This document shows positions 7,414-13,303 of a stretch of 23,919 bases of DNA, in pieces. Position numbers and translations under genes: made by a program. How positions within the stretch are numbered: the first letter of the stretch is position 1; each line of letters opens with the position of its first letter. The notes under the pieces were generated by a model. The model was not told the origin of the DNA, made no database searches, and worked only from the letters and a program-made list of their open reading frames with translations. Source of the stretch: SFEL01 sp045603585. Lineage in GTDB: Bacteria; Bacillota; Clostridia; Christensenellales; CAG-138. The DNA lies in the NCBI GenBank assembly GCA_045603585.1, contig JAZUMK010000034.1, positions 1-23,919 of the forward strand. The letters are read 5' to 3'.

Positions 7414-8074
7414 CTCCCCACTTTGTCATTATGTACTGCGGATTTGCGGGATCCGCTTCGATTTTTTCTCTGAGGCGTCTGATGTGTACATCCACTGTAC
7501 GGAAATCGCCGATGTAATCTGCTCCCCATATGGTTTCCAGCAGCTCGTCGCGGCTGTATACCTTGCCCACGTTGGACATAAAGAGATTCAGCAGATCAAA
7601 TTCCTTTACGGTAAGATTTACATGATTGCCCGCTATATCCACATTGCGGGTGCCTATATTGATGGTAATATCCCGAACCGATATAACCAGCTTTGCAGGC
7701 TCACGGCCTGCCCCTGCCCTGCGGAGAATGTTCTTTATGCGTGCCTTTACCTCAAGGATATTGAAAGGCTTTGTCATATAATCGTCCGCGCCGTATTCAA
7801 GGCCCAGGATCTTATCCATATCCTCGCCCTTTGCGGTAAGCATGATAATAGGCACATCGCTGACCTCGCGCACCGCCTGGCATACTTCGATGCCGCTCAT
7901 TTTGGGCAGCATCACATCCAGCAGTATAAGGTCATAATCCCCGGATTTTATCTTGGACAGGGCAAGTTCCCCGTCGCCCGCGGAGTCGGTTTCGTAGCCG
8001 TCGGACTCCAGCGCAAATTTAAGGCCCTTTACAATGAGGGGCTCGTCGTCAACCAGCAGTATACGCTTTGCCAT
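7391..8074 (-). CDS. OmpR/PhoB-family response regulator
   Basis: The 227-residue protein has a receiver domain (1-120) with acidic pocket Asp9/Asp10, phospho-acceptor Asp53 in LLLDVMLPKMSG, Thr80 and Lys102 (TKPF). The C-terminal winged-helix domain (about 128-227) has VNLTVKEFDLLNLFM, SRDELLETIWG, RTVDVHIRRLREKI and a GVGYYF wing end, all typical of the PhoB/WalR group. It is the first gene of the six-gene leftward operon. An excellent AAGGAGG site (about 8082-8088) fixes the ATG. It pairs with the kinase encoded next and probably controls envelope genes; the divergent carboxypeptidase is a candidate target, by position only. Confidence 0.95.
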   Translation of the reverse strand: MAKRILLVDDEPLIVKGLKFALESDGYETDSAGDGELALSKIKSGDYDLILLDVMLPKMSGIEVCQAVREVSDVPIIMLTAKGEDMDKILGLEYGADDYMTKPFNILEVKARIKNILRRAGAGREPAKLVISVRDITINIGTRNVDIAGNHVNLTVKEFDLLNLFMSNVGKVYSRDELLETIWGADYIGDFRTVDVHIRRLREKIEADPANPQYIMTKWGVGYYFAE

Positions 8075-8128
8075 ATGCGGTCCTCCTTAATGCTGAGGCG
8101 GTATGGGTATACCACCCCTATGGTAAAA

Positions 8129-8165
8129 ATTATATCATATTATTCAAGATTTGAAACCTTGAATA
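8129..8165 (-). promoter_or_regulatory. Probable promoter region of the TCS operon with inverted repeat
   Basis: A perfect minus-strand TATAAT occupies 8129-8134; the matching -35 region (GTTTCA, 8152-8157) is weak. The repeat TATTCAAG (8141-8148) and CTTGAATA (8158-8165), separated by 9 bases, flanks that -35 region and could be a regulator site. A weak -35 with a flanking operator would suit activated or autoregulated expression; this is inference. Confidence 0.45.
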
Positions 8166-8220
8166 ATGGCATTAATTGTAAACATAAATAGTTTCATTCT
8201 TTAATAAATCCCGTCAGGGC

Positions 8221-8250
8221 TGTACAAATATGCGGTTGTTCTGGTATACT
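8221..8250 (+). promoter_or_regulatory. Carboxypeptidase gene promoter
   Basis: TGTACA (8221-8226), an 18-base spacer and TATACT (8245-8250) preceded by TGG give an extended -10 promoter. The predicted start near 8257 lies downstream of the first in-frame ATG (8252), which supports translation from the TTG at 8336. Confidence 0.5.
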
Positions 8251-8335
8251 GTTGTGGTTAATGTGGCGGCGTATGCAGTTTTGCATCCCTATTTTCGCCC
8301 CATATACTCTTTTTTCTGAAAGGAATGTTTGTTTC

Positions 8336-9772
8336 TTGAAACGCATTGCAAGCGGCGTTCTCGCCCTGATATTTACTCTGGCCCTGATGCTGCCGGGAGC
8401 AGCCTTTGCCTCGGAGCCTCCTGAGACCACCACCCCATACATCTGTCTGATGGATGCCAACACCGGCGCAGTATTATACGAAAAGGCCGCCCGCGACAAG
8501 ACATATCCCGCCAGCACCACCAAGATAATGACCTGCCTGCTGGCTCTGGAAATGTGCGACAACCTTTATGAGGTGGTCAACGTGGGCACCGGCTACGACG
8601 CCCGCGGCTCCCTGATGAGCTTTGTCAACAACGAGGAGCTCAGGGTGATCGACCTTATCTACGGCACCATGATGGTATCCGGCAACGATGCGGCATACGT
8701 TCTTGCAAGGCATATCGCAGGCAGCGAAGCAGAGTTTGCCACCCTGATGAACCAGAAGGCCGCCGAGATAGGCATGAACAATACCCACTTTGTAAAGTCC
8801 AACGGCCTTCACAAGGACGACCATTACTCCACCGCATACGATATGGCGCTGCTGGGCAGGTACGCAATGCAGAATCAGGCCTTCCGCGAGGTTGTGGGTT
8901 CCGAGTATTTCGACGTTCCCCCCTCCCAGTGGGACAGCGACGGATATCACCTTGAAAATTCCAACCGCCTCATCCATATGATGGAGGATGACGAAGTAAA
9001 CTACAAATATCCCTATGCCACCGGCATTAAAACCGGCGATACCGATCAGGCGGGCCGCTGCCTGGTAGCTGCAGCAAAAAAGGACGGCATTGAGCTTATA
9101 CTTGTCTCCTTCGGCGATCCTCAGGGCAGCGCAGGCAAAAACATCCGCTATGTGAACGCCCAGAAATACTTTGACTGGGGCTTTGCGAATTATGCTTCCC
9201 TCAGCGTAAGCGAACTTAACCTCGAAAGTTCCGTAAGCATCCCCGTGGCAAACAGCTCCTTTGAAAGCAACGGCACCGTTACCGCCACTGCGGACCTTAC
9301 CGGAAAGGTGCTGGCCGGCACCCATGATTACATAAACGGCATACTGGCAGGCAAAGACACCATCACCTCCAACGTCACCTACCGGGACAATGCTGCCTCT
9401 CTTACTGCCCCTATCGCTGCCGGCGAAGAGGTCGGCACCATAACCTATATCTGCAACGGTCAGGCCTTCCTCACCATGCCCCTCATCGCCGCCAACAGCG
9501 TGGATGAAATAGGCAACGTGATAAACGATGGCCCCGAAGCAAGCCCCATACTGGAGGATATTACAGAAGAGGAAAAAGACGGTTCCCCCTGGCTGTTCTG
9601 GATACTGATAATCATTGCGCTGCTGGCTGTGCTGATGATATTCCGCATTATGATGCTGCGCAATTCCCGCAGAAGGCGCAGGCGCCGCAAGAGCTCCCGC
9701 TCCTCCGTAGGCCGCGCTCCTTCCCGCAGCCGCTCCCGCTCCTCCTCCCGTTCCCGTTCCAGATACAGATAA
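8336..9772 (+). CDS. D-alanyl-D-alanine carboxypeptidase with Arg/Ser tail
   Basis: This low-molecular-weight penicillin-binding protein (DacF/PBP5, peptidase S11) trims D-Ala from peptidoglycan stem peptides outside the membrane. I choose TTG 8336 (478 residues), 11 bases after AAAGGA. It starts directly with the signal peptide MKRIASGVLALIFTLALMLP, cut near AFA/SEPP. The longer frame from ATG 8252 adds 28 residues and probably starts before the transcript. All three active-site motifs are present: S60TTK63, S115GN and K232TG. A C-terminal beta domain (about 295-400) precedes a membrane segment (WLFWILIIIALLAVLMIF). A 37-residue tail of almost only Arg and Ser follows, predicted to be cytoplasmic by the positive-inside rule. 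The tail is unusual, since PBP5-type enzymes normally end in an amphipathic helix. Confidence 0.93.
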   Translation: MKRIASGVLALIFTLALMLPGAAFASEPPETTTPYICLMDANTGAVLYEKAARDKTYPASTTKIMTCLLALEMCDNLYEVVNVGTGYDARGSLMSFVNNEELRVIDLIYGTMMVSGNDAAYVLARHIAGSEAEFATLMNQKAAEIGMNNTHFVKSNGLHKDDHYSTAYDMALLGRYAMQNQAFREVVGSEYFDVPPSQWDSDGYHLENSNRLIHMMEDDEVNYKYPYATGIKTGDTDQAGRCLVAAAKKDGIELILVSFGDPQGSAGKNIRYVNAQKYFDWGFANYASLSVSELNLESSVSIPVANSSFESNGTVTATADLTGKVLAGTHDYINGILAGKDTITSNVTYRDNAASLTAPIAAGEEVGTITYICNGQAFLTMPLIAANSVDEIGNVINDGPEASPILEDITEEEKDGSPWLFWILIIIALLAVLMIFRIMMLRNSRRRRRRRKSSRSSVGRAPSRSRSRSSSRSRSRYR

Positions 9773-9788
9773 TCAAGCAGTATAATTT

Positions 9789-9835
9789 ATCACCCTTTCG
9801 CCAAACTATAATAATGTTTGCGGAAGGGTGATTTT
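9789..9835 (+). terminator. Carboxypeptidase gene terminator
   Basis: ATCACCCTTTCGCCAAAC pairs with GTTTGCGGAAGGGTGAT across a 9-base loop, with one bulge and one mismatch, then a short T run. The downstream arm shares GGGTGAT with the trxA operator (9828-9840). Confidence 0.75.
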
Positions 9836-9868
9836 ATCACAGAAAGCTCTCCCGCATCCGGCTATAAT
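9828..9868 (+). promoter_or_regulatory. trxA promoter with Crp/Fnr-type operator
   Basis: A perfect palindrome GTGAT-TTT-ATCAC (9828-9840) is followed by AGAAA, and TATAAT lies at 9863-9868. There is no good -35 box. The palindrome centre (9834) is 29 bases upstream of the -10 hexamer, about -41, the class II position for Crp/Fnr activators. The same block occurs before dfx at the same spacing. Confidence 0.7.
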
Positions 9869-9906
9869 AAAGCCATAAAAAGAAAAACACACGGGAGGAA
9901 AACAAA

Positions 9907-10215
9907 ATGACCGTAAAGCATATTACCAACGAAGAATTCCAGAGAGAAGTTATTGAGAGCAGCATCCCCGTTCTGCTGGACTTTTACGCCAGCTGGTGCG
10001 GCCCCTGCAAGGCCCTCTCCCCCATACTGGAAGAGGCAGCCGCCGAAGCCGAGGGCTTCAAGGTGTATAAAGTAAATATTGACGAACAGCCTGAGCTCAC
10101 CAAGAAATACCGCATCATGAGCGTACCCACGCTGGTGGTGGTAAACGAAGGCAAAACCCAGAAGCGCACCTCAGGCGTTCTTTCCAAGGAACAGATCCTC
10201 TCCATGATATCCTGA
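9907..10215 (+). CDS. trxA: Thioredoxin
   Basis: This is a small cytoplasmic thiol-disulfide reductant of 102 residues, the usual length. The active site WCGPC has Trp30, Cys31 and Cys34. The cis-proline loop SVPT (Pro74) and the buried Asp25 (LLDFYA) are conserved. The ATG follows GGGAGGAA with normal spacing, and a strong terminator ends the transcript. No thioredoxin reductase is adjacent. The promoter carries the same palindrome as dfx, so trxA is probably co-regulated with superoxide reductase by the Crp/Fnr protein encoded between them. Confidence 0.97.
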   Translation: MTVKHITNEEFQREVIESSIPVLLDFYASWCGPCKALSPILEEAAAEAEGFKVYKVNIDEQPELTKKYRIMSVPTLVVVNEGKTQKRTSGVLSKEQILSMIS

Positions 10216-10228
10216 TAAACAAGTATTG

Positions 10229-10257
10229 AAAAAGCCCGGCAGGAGCCGGGCTTTTTT
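10229..10257. terminator. Bidirectional terminator between trxA and the crp-like gene
   Basis: The stem AAAGCCCGGC / GCCGGGCTTT (10231-10240 and 10245-10254) has a 4-base AGGA loop and T runs on both strands. It serves trxA on plus and the convergent Crp/Fnr gene on minus. Confidence 0.9.
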
Positions 10258-10263
10258 ATGCGC

Positions 10264-10920
10264 TTACTCGGAAAGGTCTTCCAGGCCTTCTCTGTCGGTT
10301 ATTTCCACGGTGCCGCGGGAAAGATTTACCAGCCCCTCGCTTTGGAAATATCTCAGCATTCTGGTTACGACCTCGCGGGCTGTACCAAGATGATTTGCTA
10401 TCTTTTCGTGGGTGATGGTGAGCTTGTCGGTTTCCTCAAGATTGCTCTCCTCAAGGAGGAAAGCCGCAAGGCGCTTGTCAAAGCTCTTCCACATTATCTG
10501 CTCCATCAGCCACATTACCTCGGAAAAATGGCTGGCCATGATATCGTTTATATAATTGGCCATGGGAAGGGATTCTTCCACCAGCTCTTTATACATATAT
10601 GAGGGTATTATCCATACCTGGGAATCCCTCTCCGCCTCAACGGTAACGTCAAACTGCATGTTTTTGATCATGCAGGAAGCGGAAAACAGGCACATATCCC
10701 TTTCAAACATGCGGTATATGGTTATTTCCCTGCCCTCTTCGGAAAGGATATACGACCTGAGTCTGCCGGAGCGCACAATCACAAGGCCCATACAGTCCGC
10801 ACCGCCATTGTGCAGTACCATACCTGCAGGGACATTTCTGGTAAAGGCCGCCTGCTGAAGCCTGCTCTGCTGCAAGGGGGTCAGTTTATTCCATATGGGA
10901 AAATATTCTGCAAATTCCAT
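10264..10920 (-). CDS. Crp/Fnr-family transcriptional regulator
   Basis: The 218-residue protein has an N-terminal cyclic-nucleotide-binding-like beta barrel (about 20-115), a dimerisation helix (about 118-150) and a C-terminal winged helix-turn-helix (about 160-218). The recognition helix TAREVVTRMLRYF aligns R182-E183-x-x-x-R187 with CRP R180-E181-x-x-x-R185, the residues that read GTGA. Three cysteines (43, 77, 83) are present, but not the N-terminal four-Cys cluster of E. coli FNR. The CRP cAMP-binding signature is not evident, so the effector is unknown; redox or haem sensing is possible. The start follows GGAGG. It lies between trxA and dfx, whose promoters both carry GTGAT-N3-RTCAC, and it is the obvious candidate regulator. 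Confidence 0.92.
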   Translation of the reverse strand: MEFAEYFPIWNKLTPLQQSRLQQAAFTRNVPAGMVLHNGGADCMGLVIVRSGRLRSYILSEEGREITIYRMFERDMCLFSASCMIKNMQFDVTVEAERDSQVWIIPSYMYKELVEESLPMANYINDIMASHFSEVMWLMEQIMWKSFDKRLAAFLLEESNLEETDKLTITHEKIANHLGTAREVVTRMLRYFQSEGLVNLSRGTVEITDREGLEDLSE

Positions 10921-10946
10921 GGAAACACCTCCAGTATCATGGGTAA

Positions 10947-10975
10947 AGTATAGAATAAATCTGCTCTTTCGTCAA
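10947..10975 (-). promoter_or_regulatory. Promoter of the Crp/Fnr gene
   Basis: On the minus strand, TTGACG (10970-10975), a 17-base spacer and TATACT (10947-10952) form a good sigma-A promoter with no obvious operator over it. The regulator is probably made constitutively. Confidence 0.65.
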
Positions 10976-11033
10976 AGGTTTTATATTGCAGAATGCAGGC
11001 TGCCGCCCCATTGAATAAATTTATTTTATTTAG

Positions 11034-11074
11034 GTGATAATGTCACAGAAAAGCAAAATTCAATGCGCTATAAT
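11034..11074 (+). promoter_or_regulatory. dfx promoter with Crp/Fnr-type operator
   Basis: GTGAT-AAT-GTCAC (11034-11046) is followed by AGAAA, and TATAAT lies at 11069-11074. The centre (11040) is 29 bases upstream of the -10 box, identical to trxA. Over the block GGTGATNNTRTCACAGAAA the two promoters differ at only three positions. A good -35 box is absent, which fits activator dependence. Confidence 0.7.
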
Positions 11075-11099
11075 TGTGCCAACGAATAAGAAACATCCC

Positions 11100-11115
11100 C
11101 GCCGGAACACCGGCG
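11100..11115 (+). other. Hairpin in dfx 5' leader
   Basis: CGCCGG-AACA-CCGGCG is a perfect 6-bp stem with a tetraloop, about 20 bases into the dfx transcript and followed by an A-rich stretch rather than a T run. It is not a terminator. It may stabilise the 5' end of the mRNA. Confidence 0.5.
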
Positions 11116-11151
11116 AATAAAAAAATCAAAAAGCTTAAAGGAGAAATCAAC

Positions 11152-11535
11152 ATGACTAATGCTAAGTTTTATATCTGCAAGCACTGCGGCAACATCGTAA
11201 CCATCATCAAGAACTCCGGCGTACCCCTCGTATGCTGCGGCGAAAAGATGGAAGAGCTGGTAGCCAACACCGTAGAAGCCAGCCAGGAAAAGCACCTCCC
11301 CGTAGTATCCATACTGGGCGAGAAGGTTAAGGTGGAAGTCGGCTCCGTAGCACACCCCATGCTGGAGGAGCACAGCATCCAGTGGATCTGCCTCGAAACC
11401 ACCAAGGGCACTCAGTTTAAGAAGCTGCTGCCCGGCGAAGCGCCCGTAGCAGAGTTCACCCTCACCAACGAAAAGCCCGTAGCGGTATACGAATACTGCA
11501 ACCTCCACGGCCTCTGGAAGACCGAAATCAAGTAA
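11152..11535 (+). CDS. dfx: Desulfoferrodoxin (superoxide reductase)
   Basis: This enzyme reduces superoxide to peroxide without releasing oxygen, a typical defence of anaerobes. The 127-residue protein is the two-iron form. The desulforedoxin-like N-terminus holds Fe ligands Cys9, Cys12, Cys28 and Cys29. The catalytic centre has E46-K47-H48 (the EKH motif), His68 and His74 (AHPMLEEHSIQW), and Cys116 with His119 (YCNLHGLW). All ligands are intact. A frame extends upstream to 11074, but that ATG overlaps the -10 box. ATG 11152 follows AAAGGAGA and gives the canonical N-terminus. The gene has its own operator-bearing promoter shared in design with trxA, and a downstream terminator. Confidence 0.96.
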   Translation: MTNAKFYICKHCGNIVTIIKNSGVPLVCCGEKMEELVANTVEASQEKHLPVVSILGEKVKVEVGSVAHPMLEEHSIQWICLETTKGTQFKKLLPGEAPVAEFTLTNEKPVAVYEYCNLHGLWKTEIK

Positions 11536-11545
11536 CAGAAAATCC

Positions 11546-11592
11546 ATAAGAATCATCCCATAAAATAAGAATTCCCCATAATCTGTAAGAAT
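11546..11592. repeat. Three short direct repeats after dfx
   Basis: TAAGAAT occurs at 11547, 11566 and 11586, each followed within a few bases by a C run and ATAA-type sequence. The period is 19-20 bp, about two helical turns. The repeats lie between the dfx stop and its terminator. TAAGAAT is also the half-site of the hrb palindrome. Function is unknown; chance in A/T-rich sequence is possible. Confidence 0.4.
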
Positions 11593-11624
11593 CCCCTATA
11601 AAATGATTTGAAGAGCCATACTGC

Positions 11625-11656
11625 AAAGCCCCGCCTGAAATACAGGCGGGGCTTTT
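11625..11656. terminator. Terminator between dfx and rsfS
   Basis: AAAGCCCCGCCTG pairs perfectly with CAGGCGGGGCTTT across a 5-base loop, followed by T bases on the plus strand. It ends dfx and may also act on the convergent rsfS operon. Confidence 0.88.
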
Positions 11657-11674
11657 ATGCTGTGATTTATGAGA

Positions 11675-12043
11675 TTATTCTCCCTTTTCCTTGGAAAAGT
11701 TTATGCACTTTGCAGGATCGTCATCCCACAGGCGCTCCATGTTGTAAAACTCCCTCTCTTCGGGATGGAAAATGTGTACCAGAATATGGCCGAAGTCGAT
11801 GACTATCCAGCGGCCTTCCCCATAGCCTTCCTTGCGGATCAAGGAAAGCTCAAACTCCGCAGCCTTGTCTTCCAGTTCGTCGCAAAGGGTGCGAACCTGA
11901 GTGGTTGCACGGCCGGAGCATACCACAAACCATTCTGCCACGATGGTTTTATCCCCAACGTTTATAGCCCTGATGTCCAGCGCCTTTTTGTCGTAAAGAG
12001 CTTCACACAGCTTAAGTACCTGTTCTCTTGATTCCAGTGCCAA
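11675..12043 (-). CDS. rsfS: Ribosomal silencing factor RsfS (Iojap/YbeB)
   Basis: RsfS binds ribosomal protein uL14 and blocks 30S-50S joining when nutrients are short. The 122-residue protein is of normal length. It shows the family signatures DIRAINV, ADW-like AEWFVVCSG, TQVRTLCDELEDK, EGYGEGRWIVIDFGHILVHIFHPEEREFYNMERLW and DDDP. The start codon is TTG (12041-12043), 7 bases after a GGAGG site lying within the last codons of nadD-yqeK. The two genes are 2 bases apart and surely co-translated. It is the last gene of the leftward unit. Confidence 0.95.
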   Translation of the reverse strand: MALESREQVLKLCEALYDKKALDIRAINVGDKTIVAEWFVVCSGRATTQVRTLCDELEDKAAEFELSLIRKEGYGEGRWIVIDFGHILVHIFHPEEREFYNMERLWDDDPAKCINFSKEKGE

Positions 12044-12045
12044 TT

Positions 12046-13200
12046 TTATGCCTCCCTGTTTTTGTTTTTCAGTTCTTCGAGAGCAAGAAGGGTATCGGGG
12101 TGAACCGGTTCTCCCCTTTCCTTCAAATATCCCAATCCATGCTCAATGCATGCTATTACGCCGCCGTCAAGGGATCTGGCCGTTTCCTGCCGTATCCCTT
12201 CCAAGCCTTCGTAGCTGCGGCCATATTCTATTTTATCCGCAAGGTATACTATCTTGTCAAGTACTCCCATGCCCGGCTTGCATACGGAATGACATTCTAT
12301 TGCGCTGAGTATATCCTCATCCGTTATGCCGAATTCCCGTCTTGCGCGCTCCGCCCCCACAGGGCCGTGAACCAGCGGCCTGTACATATCGGCAATATCC
12401 ATGCCGTATTTATCAGCGAGCTGCTGCTGACCTTCCCAGCTGAGCTTTGCGCAATCGTGCAGCAGCGCCGCAAGCTGCGCCTTGCTGCCGTCAGCGCCGT
12501 ATCTGTCTGCCAGCTCTGCTGCCATCCGCACCACGCCCATGGTATGCAGATACCGCTTTTGTCCCAGTTCCTCCTGCAGCCGCTTTCGCATGGCATCCAC
12601 CTCGTCGCGCAGGTAAAAGCCATGGCTGTACACATACTCCGCCACGCCGTCCGTAACAAGATGAGCTATATCCATGCCGTTTTCCACAGCTTGGCGCACC
12701 ATGGTGGAGGAAATATCCGGGCCAACTATGCCGGATATGGTTATATCGGCGCCGTATTCCCGCCGATATCGCTCTGCCGCGGCTTCCATACTGCCGGAGT
12801 CCGGACGGCCGACGGCAATAAATTTTGCCCTTTTGAAAAGTTCGGGAGCATTGTGCCACGTATCCAGCGTAAGCACCATATCCGCGCCCACCATGCAGAA
12901 TAATTCCGCATCCGGATAAATCGTCTGAAGCTCGCCCAGAGTATCCACGGTATAGCTTTTGCCTTCCCGTCTCAGCTCCAGATCGCAAGCCTCAAGGCCT
13001 TCCAGCCCCTCAAGGGCTATCTCTGTCATTTTCAGCCTGTGGGCGGCGGATACTCCGTCTGCGATCTGCTTATGGGGCGGGTCATTTGCCACCATGATAA
13101 GCACGCGGTCGAGGGAAAACCGTTCCTTTACCGCCTGAACTATCTCAATATGCCCTTTGTGTATGGGATTGAAGCTGCCGCCGAACATGGCAATGCGCAT
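12046..13200 (-). CDS. nadD: NadD-YqeK fusion protein
   Basis: A single 384-residue frame joins two enzymes that are usually separate neighbouring genes. Residues 1-200 are nicotinate-nucleotide adenylyltransferase (NAD synthesis), with GGSFNPIHKGH (7-17), the PPHK loop (41-44) and ISSTMVR (163-169). Residues about 205-384 are a YqeK-type HD hydrolase, which cleaves diadenosine tetraphosphate in known members. Metal ligands are His219, His248-Asp249 (LLHDCAK), His278, His304 and Asp322. Both halves appear catalytically complete and no stop lies between them. ATG 13200 has GAGGAAG upstream and its own promoter. The fusion sits in the conserved obg-yhbY-nadD-yqeK-rsfS order. Confidence 0.94.
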   Translation of the reverse strand: MRIAMFGGSFNPIHKGHIEIVQAVKERFSLDRVLIMVANDPPHKQIADGVSAAHRLKMTEIALEGLEGLEACDLELRREGKSYTVDTLGELQTIYPDAELFCMVGADMVLTLDTWHNAPELFKRAKFIAVGRPDSGSMEAAAERYRREYGADITISGIVGPDISSTMVRQAVENGMDIAHLVTDGVAEYVYSHGFYLRDEVDAMRKRLQEELGQKRYLHTMGVVRMAAELADRYGADGSKAQLAALLHDCAKLSWEGQQQLADKYGMDIADMYRPLVHGPVGAERARREFGITDEDILSAIECHSVCKPGMGVLDKIVYLADKIEYGRSYEGLEGIRQETARSLDGGVIACIEHGLGYLKERGEPVHPDTLLALEELKNKNREA

Positions 13201-13231
13201 AATCAGTAACTTCCTCGTTTTTAGTATCTTG

Positions 13232-13260
13232 ATTATACACCATATCTCCCCTGCTGTATA
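13232..13260 (-). promoter_or_regulatory. nadD-yqeK promoter
   Basis: On the minus strand, TATACA (13255-13260), a 17-base spacer and TATAAT (13232-13237) lie about 30 bases before the start codon. A weak rightward promoter for the divergent membrane gene (TTATAC 13233-13238, 18 bases, TATAGT 13257-13262) overlaps it. Confidence 0.5.
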
Positions 13261-13303
13261 GTTTGGCCCATTCTGACAATAATACTACCAGAGGTGATAT
13301 TGT

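Noticed and set aside
8252..8335. In-frame ATG extension of the carboxypeptidase gene
   Set aside because: It would lie upstream of the predicted transcript start and would put 28 residues before an otherwise standard signal peptide. TTG 8336 is preferred.
11100..11115. Hairpin in the dfx leader as a terminator
   Set aside because: It is followed by A-rich sequence, not a T run, and lies between promoter and gene.
11074..11151. N-terminal extension of desulfoferrodoxin from ATG 11074
   Set aside because: That ATG overlaps the -10 box; the strong ribosome site and canonical N-terminus belong to ATG 11152.
11546..11592. CRISPR-like array after dfx
   Set aside because: The repeat units are only about 7 bases with A/T-rich variable spacers of 12-13 bases, and no cas genes are present.
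12028..12903. Plus-strand frame opposite nadD-yqeK
   Set aside because: No motifs, and the minus strand has two intact enzyme domains with a ribosome site and promoter.
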